Below are positions 61,476 through 64,000 of a stretch of DNA of 64,000 bases, piece by piece. Made by a program: the position numbers and the translations under genes. The notes beneath the pieces are model-generated. The model ran no database searches and was not told where the DNA came from. It worked only from the letters and a program-made list of their open reading frames with translations. The DNA is from Fibrobacter sp. UWB5 (GTDB lineage Bacteria > Fibrobacterota > Fibrobacteria > Fibrobacterales > Fibrobacteraceae): the NCBI RefSeq assembly GCF_002210295.1, contig NZ_MWQH01000001.1, positions 434,001-498,000 of the forward strand, given 5' to 3'. How positions within the stretch are numbered: the first letter of the stretch is position 1; each line of letters starts with the position of its first letter.

Positions 61476-62363
61476 GTGCTCGGACAACTTGGCTATTTAA
61501 TATCGGAATCTTTTCGCGGAATGCGGCAGCACCGCACGGTGATTTTACCGTCGTTTGCGACCATATTCCTGTGTTCGCTGCTTTTGGCGGCTTCGTTTAC
61601 CGCTTTCGGGGCGGTCATGCGCGTTCTTTCGATGGAAAAGAACCTGTATGCCATCGAGGCCTTTTTGCCGGAATCGGTCAGCGAGGATTCCCTGCAGGTG
61701 ATCCAGAATCGCCTGGAACACACCAAGTTCGTGGATTCCGTGACCTTCGTGAGCGCCGATTCGGCCCTAGCCGATTTCCGCAGGCATTTCTCGGGTGAAA
61801 TGCTCGACCTGGTTGAAGGAAACCCGATTCCGCCGTTTTTCAGGGTGACTCTTGACGAAGAGAACAAGAACCCTTCTACCCTTGTCGAGGTCAAGAACGC
61901 CCTTGCCCGTGAAGACATTTTCGAAGAAATCCAGGCCCCGGTCGAATGGGTCGAAAAGATTGCTGCCTGGAAGTTCCGTATGATCTTCTGGCCCATCTGC
62001 ATAAGCGTCTTGCTCCTGTTTACGCTTTCGCTCATTATATGCAACTCCGTCAGGCTTTCGCTTTTGTCTCGCAGGCTTCTTGTCGAAAACATGAAGTACG
62101 CTGGCGGCAGTCACTTCTTTATCGAGTTCCCGTTTGTGCTGCAGGGAGCCTTCCAGGGGCTGGTCGGCAGTGGCATTGCCGTGATTCTTTTGGCCATCGT
62201 GTTGAACTCGGTGGCAGATGCTTTCCCGATTGTGGCTGCAAATTTGGCTGGACTTGGAACGGGGTTGTTCCTGGTGGTTGTCTTGGTCACAGCCCTTTCG
62301 GGTTATTTTAGTTTCCGTACGGTGCGCGAATTCCTTTCGATTAAGCGCAATGAACAGGAATGA
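61476..62363 (+). CDS. ftsX: Cell-division protein FtsX
   Basis: A 295-residue permease-like protein of the FtsEX complex. Four transmembrane segments (about 25-47, 167-190, 220-247, 258-282) and a large extracytoplasmic loop (50-165) with YAIEAFLPE...FVSADSALADFRRHF...LVEGNPIPPFFRV. In FtsEX, ATP use by FtsE drives activation of peptidoglycan hydrolase regulators through this loop; envC directly downstream fits that role. ftsE is not next to it. GTG start; the transcript is predicted to be leaderless. The envC start overlaps its stop (ATGA). Confidence 0.92.
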   Translation: MLGQLGYLISESFRGMRQHRTVILPSFATIFLCSLLLAASFTAFGAVMRVLSMEKNLYAIEAFLPESVSEDSLQVIQNRLEHTKFVDSVTFVSADSALADFRRHFSGEMLDLVEGNPIPPFFRVTLDEENKNPSTLVEVKNALAREDIFEEIQAPVEWVEKIAAWKFRMIFWPICISVLLLFTLSLIICNSVRLSLLSRRLLVENMKYAGGSHFFIEFPFVLQGAFQGLVGSGIAVILLAIVLNSVADAFPIVAANLAGLGTGLFLVVVLVTALSGYFSFRTVREFLSIKRNEQE

Positions 62364-63733
62364 TGATGCGTCTTGTCGTCTTGCTGTTTTGCTTGCTGCT
62401 TGGGCTCGGTGCTGAAAACGCCTATGCAAAGCCTGCTGCAAAAAACGCCAAGAGCACGCCTGCGAAAACGACAAGTAAAAAGCCGACCAAGGCTTCTGTA
62501 AAGGCTTCGTCGAAGAACGCCTCCAAGTCGGTGACCAAGAAGACGGACGCCCAGATTAGCGAACAGAAAAACGCCCTTAAGAAGTTGGAGTCGGACCTTG
62601 CGAAAAAGCGCCAGGAACTGGCCCTCCTCGAAACCGAAGAAAAGGGCGTGCTCAATACGATTTCGATTCTCGACCAGAACTTGAACCAGACCCGCACCTA
62701 CCTCTCGGAACTGACCAAGAGCGAGGTCATGCTGGAACGGGCGCTTGTGCAACTGACGGCGGATATCGATTCCTTGGACCGTAAAATCGAGACTAGGCGC
62801 GAGGCCATGAAAAAGCGAATCCGCACGCTCTACGTGAGCGGACGCAACAGCGAAGCCCGTGTGCTTTACAGCCTGCTCACCCAACAAGGCAACCCCGACC
62901 GCCAAGTGTATTGGGTGCATCACATTCTGAACCAGGACCAGCAAGAAGTCGAAGCCTTGCAACAGCTGGTGCAAGAACGCGACGAGAAAAAGCAGATGGA
63001 AAGCGATCACCTTTCCGACTTGAAGCAGATGCGTTCCAAGAAGGCGGCCGAAGAAAAGGGCCTTGTTTCGCAGATGAGCGGACAAGAAAAAATGTTGCAA
63101 TCCTTGAAGCATGACCAGAACATGCAACGCCGCGCCCTCAAGGAATTCGAACAGAACCAGAAGACCATGCTAGCGCTTATCAAGAAACTCGAGGAAAAGC
63201 GCAAGAAAGAAATCGAACAGGCCAAGAAAGACGAGGCTGCCCGCAAGGCAAAGGAAAAGGCCGACAAGGGCAAAAAGAAAGATACGAAGGCGCCTGCCAA
63301 GAAGGTGGAAAAACCGAAGGTCACGGTGGCCGAATCGGTAAAGGGCCCCAAGTGCACTCCGCTCAAGGGAAATATTATCAGCCAATACGGCTTGCAGGAA
63401 CACCCGGTGCTCCACATTATGACTCGTAACCTGGGTGTCGAAATTCGCGGAAAACGGGGCGATGCCGTCCGTGCCGCAGCGGCAGGTTCAGTCGTCATGG
63501 TGGGCGAAATCGACGGCCGCGGACCCTCGGTGATTATCGAACACGAGGGCGGAACTTACTCCGTTTATGGCCACCTCAAGTCAATTCGCGTGCAAGAAGG
63601 CAAAGAAGTGCGAAATTGCGAAGAAATTGGCGAAGTGGGCGATGTTGCATCGCTAAATGGAATTAAATTGTACTTCCAAGTGAGCGAGGGTACACAGACC
63701 GTGGACCCCTTGCAGTGGTTAAAGCAGAAATGA
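62360..63733 (+). CDS. envC: EnvC-like murein hydrolase activator
   Basis: A protein of 457 residues. A signal peptide (about 1-22) precedes a Lys/Ala-rich stretch and a long coiled coil (about 55-320). A C-terminal LytM/M23 domain follows (about 335-457), with LKGNIISQYGLQEHPVLHIMT, IRGKRGDAVRAAAAGSVV and YSVYGHLKSIRVQEG. The zinc ligands of active M23 peptidases are not all present (NLGVE instead of HxxxD; GHL in place of HxH), as in EnvC, which activates amidases rather than cutting itself. It is paired with FtsX, its known activator. Confidence 0.9.
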   Translation: MMMRLVVLLFCLLLGLGAENAYAKPAAKNAKSTPAKTTSKKPTKASVKASSKNASKSVTKKTDAQISEQKNALKKLESDLAKKRQELALLETEEKGVLNTISILDQNLNQTRTYLSELTKSEVMLERALVQLTADIDSLDRKIETRREAMKKRIRTLYVSGRNSEARVLYSLLTQQGNPDRQVYWVHHILNQDQQEVEALQQLVQERDEKKQMESDHLSDLKQMRSKKAAEEKGLVSQMSGQEKMLQSLKHDQNMQRRALKEFEQNQKTMLALIKKLEEKRKKEIEQAKKDEAARKAKEKADKGKKKDTKAPAKKVEKPKVTVAESVKGPKCTPLKGNIISQYGLQEHPVLHIMTRNLGVEIRGKRGDAVRAAAAGSVVMVGEIDGRGPSVIIEHEGGTYSVYGHLKSIRVQEGKEVRNCEEIGEVGDVASLNGIKLYFQVSEGTQTVDPLQWLKQK

Positions 63734-64000
63734 TCGAATATACGTTAAATGGTCCCGCCTCTCAAGAACGCGCCCGCATCCGCTTGATGTCGGCGCTCCG
63801 TGAGAACCGCTTTCCGCAGGCGATTTTGATTGATGGCCCTGCTGGAATCGGCAAGAAAAGGCTCGCGATGGAAATCGCGAAGGCGCTCCAGTGTACCGAT
63901 CCGAACATGCGCCCCTGCGGTCATTGTTTTGGTTGCCGTATGGCCGACGACAGCGGTGCCACCGATGGCTGGGTCGTGCCCATGGAATCGGCCGAGGCCC
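63730..64000 (+). CDS. holB: DNA polymerase III delta' subunit (3' partial)
   Basis: The ATG at 63730 overlaps the envC stop (ATGA). About 90 codons are visible before the window ends. The frame shows RFPQAILIDGPAGIGKKRLAME, a P-loop typical of the clamp-loader AAA+ fold, followed by a zinc-binding CGHCFGC segment. The order P-loop then Cys cluster fits HolB or DnaX N-termini; with so little sequence HolB is preferred for the short N-terminal lead-in. The rest lies outside the window. Confidence 0.7.
   Translation, partial: MIEYTLNGPASQERARIRLMSALRENRFPQAILIDGPAGIGKKRLAMEIAKALQCTDPNMRPCGHCFGCRMADDSGATDGWVVPMESAEA

Overview
The window looks like chromosomal DNA of a Fibrobacter-like bacterium (Fibrobacterota). 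The signs are several FISUMP (Fib_succ_major) proteins, a TIGR02147-type regulator, a GH16 glucanase circularly permuted like the Fibrobacter succinogenes lichenase, tandem GH10 xylanases with a T9SS-like C-terminal tail, a type III glutamine synthetase, pyruvate formate-lyase and a bacterial GGGP-synthase-like enzyme. Promoters repeatedly carry a TATATT -10 element.

Layout. 1-2.3 kb: 3' part of a secreted MBG/YDG repeat protein. 2.4-5.8 kb: an orphan sigma-54 activator divergent from glnN, with two tandem TTACA-N4-TGTAA dyads between them. 5.9-17.5 kb: an accessory, defence-like island: Doc-type Fic protein plus a cytoplasmic FISUMP protein, DUF1232 membrane protein, tandem CCCH zinc-motif miniprotein, two AT-rich genes of unknown function, a uracil-glycosylase-like protein, a DUF262-HNH (GmrSD/SspE-like) nuclease, a tandem AAA+ ATPase, a one-HKD phospholipase-D-like protein and a WYL regulator. 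17.6-35.3 kb: mostly housekeeping (AlgX-like SGNH protein, tcdA-sufS, FISUMP protein, epmA, TlpA-like protein, pilT-pilC, pflA/pflB with a GH16 gene between them, a structured intergenic region, alaS, Na+/alanine symporter). 35.6-44.6 kb: a type I restriction-modification locus hsdRMS with an inverted silent hsdS cassette, a DUF234 ATPase and a tyrosine recombinase. 44.6-48.5 kb: two GH10 xylanases and a GSCFA protein. 48.5-52.4 kb: TIGR02147 regulator, FISUMP lipoprotein, GGGP synthase. 52.4-59.4 kb: a six-gene operon with an ABC exporter, two degenerate PilT-like ATPases and a patatin-like outer-membrane protein. 59.4-64 kb: tsaD-ybbR, divergent ftsX-envC-holB.

The most striking observation is a 15-bp dyad (consensus CGACAWTAATTGTCG) found four times in the island. 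Each copy lies exactly 11 bp upstream of a TATATT element: in front of the Fic operon, the DUF1232 region, the AAA+ gene and, on the other strand, the WYL gene itself. This suggests that the WYL protein controls itself and the genes of the island as one regulon. A second promoter-level pattern is TATATT-N7-start codon (the PLD gene, sufS, pilT, ftsX), which leaves no room for a Shine-Dalgarno and predicts leaderless mRNAs.

Other points of interest are an invertible hsdS (20-bp inverted repeats in the same reading frame), tandem PilT paralogues that have lost catalytic residues, and a possible structured RNA upstream of alaS. All functions come from reading the sequence. No database search was run.
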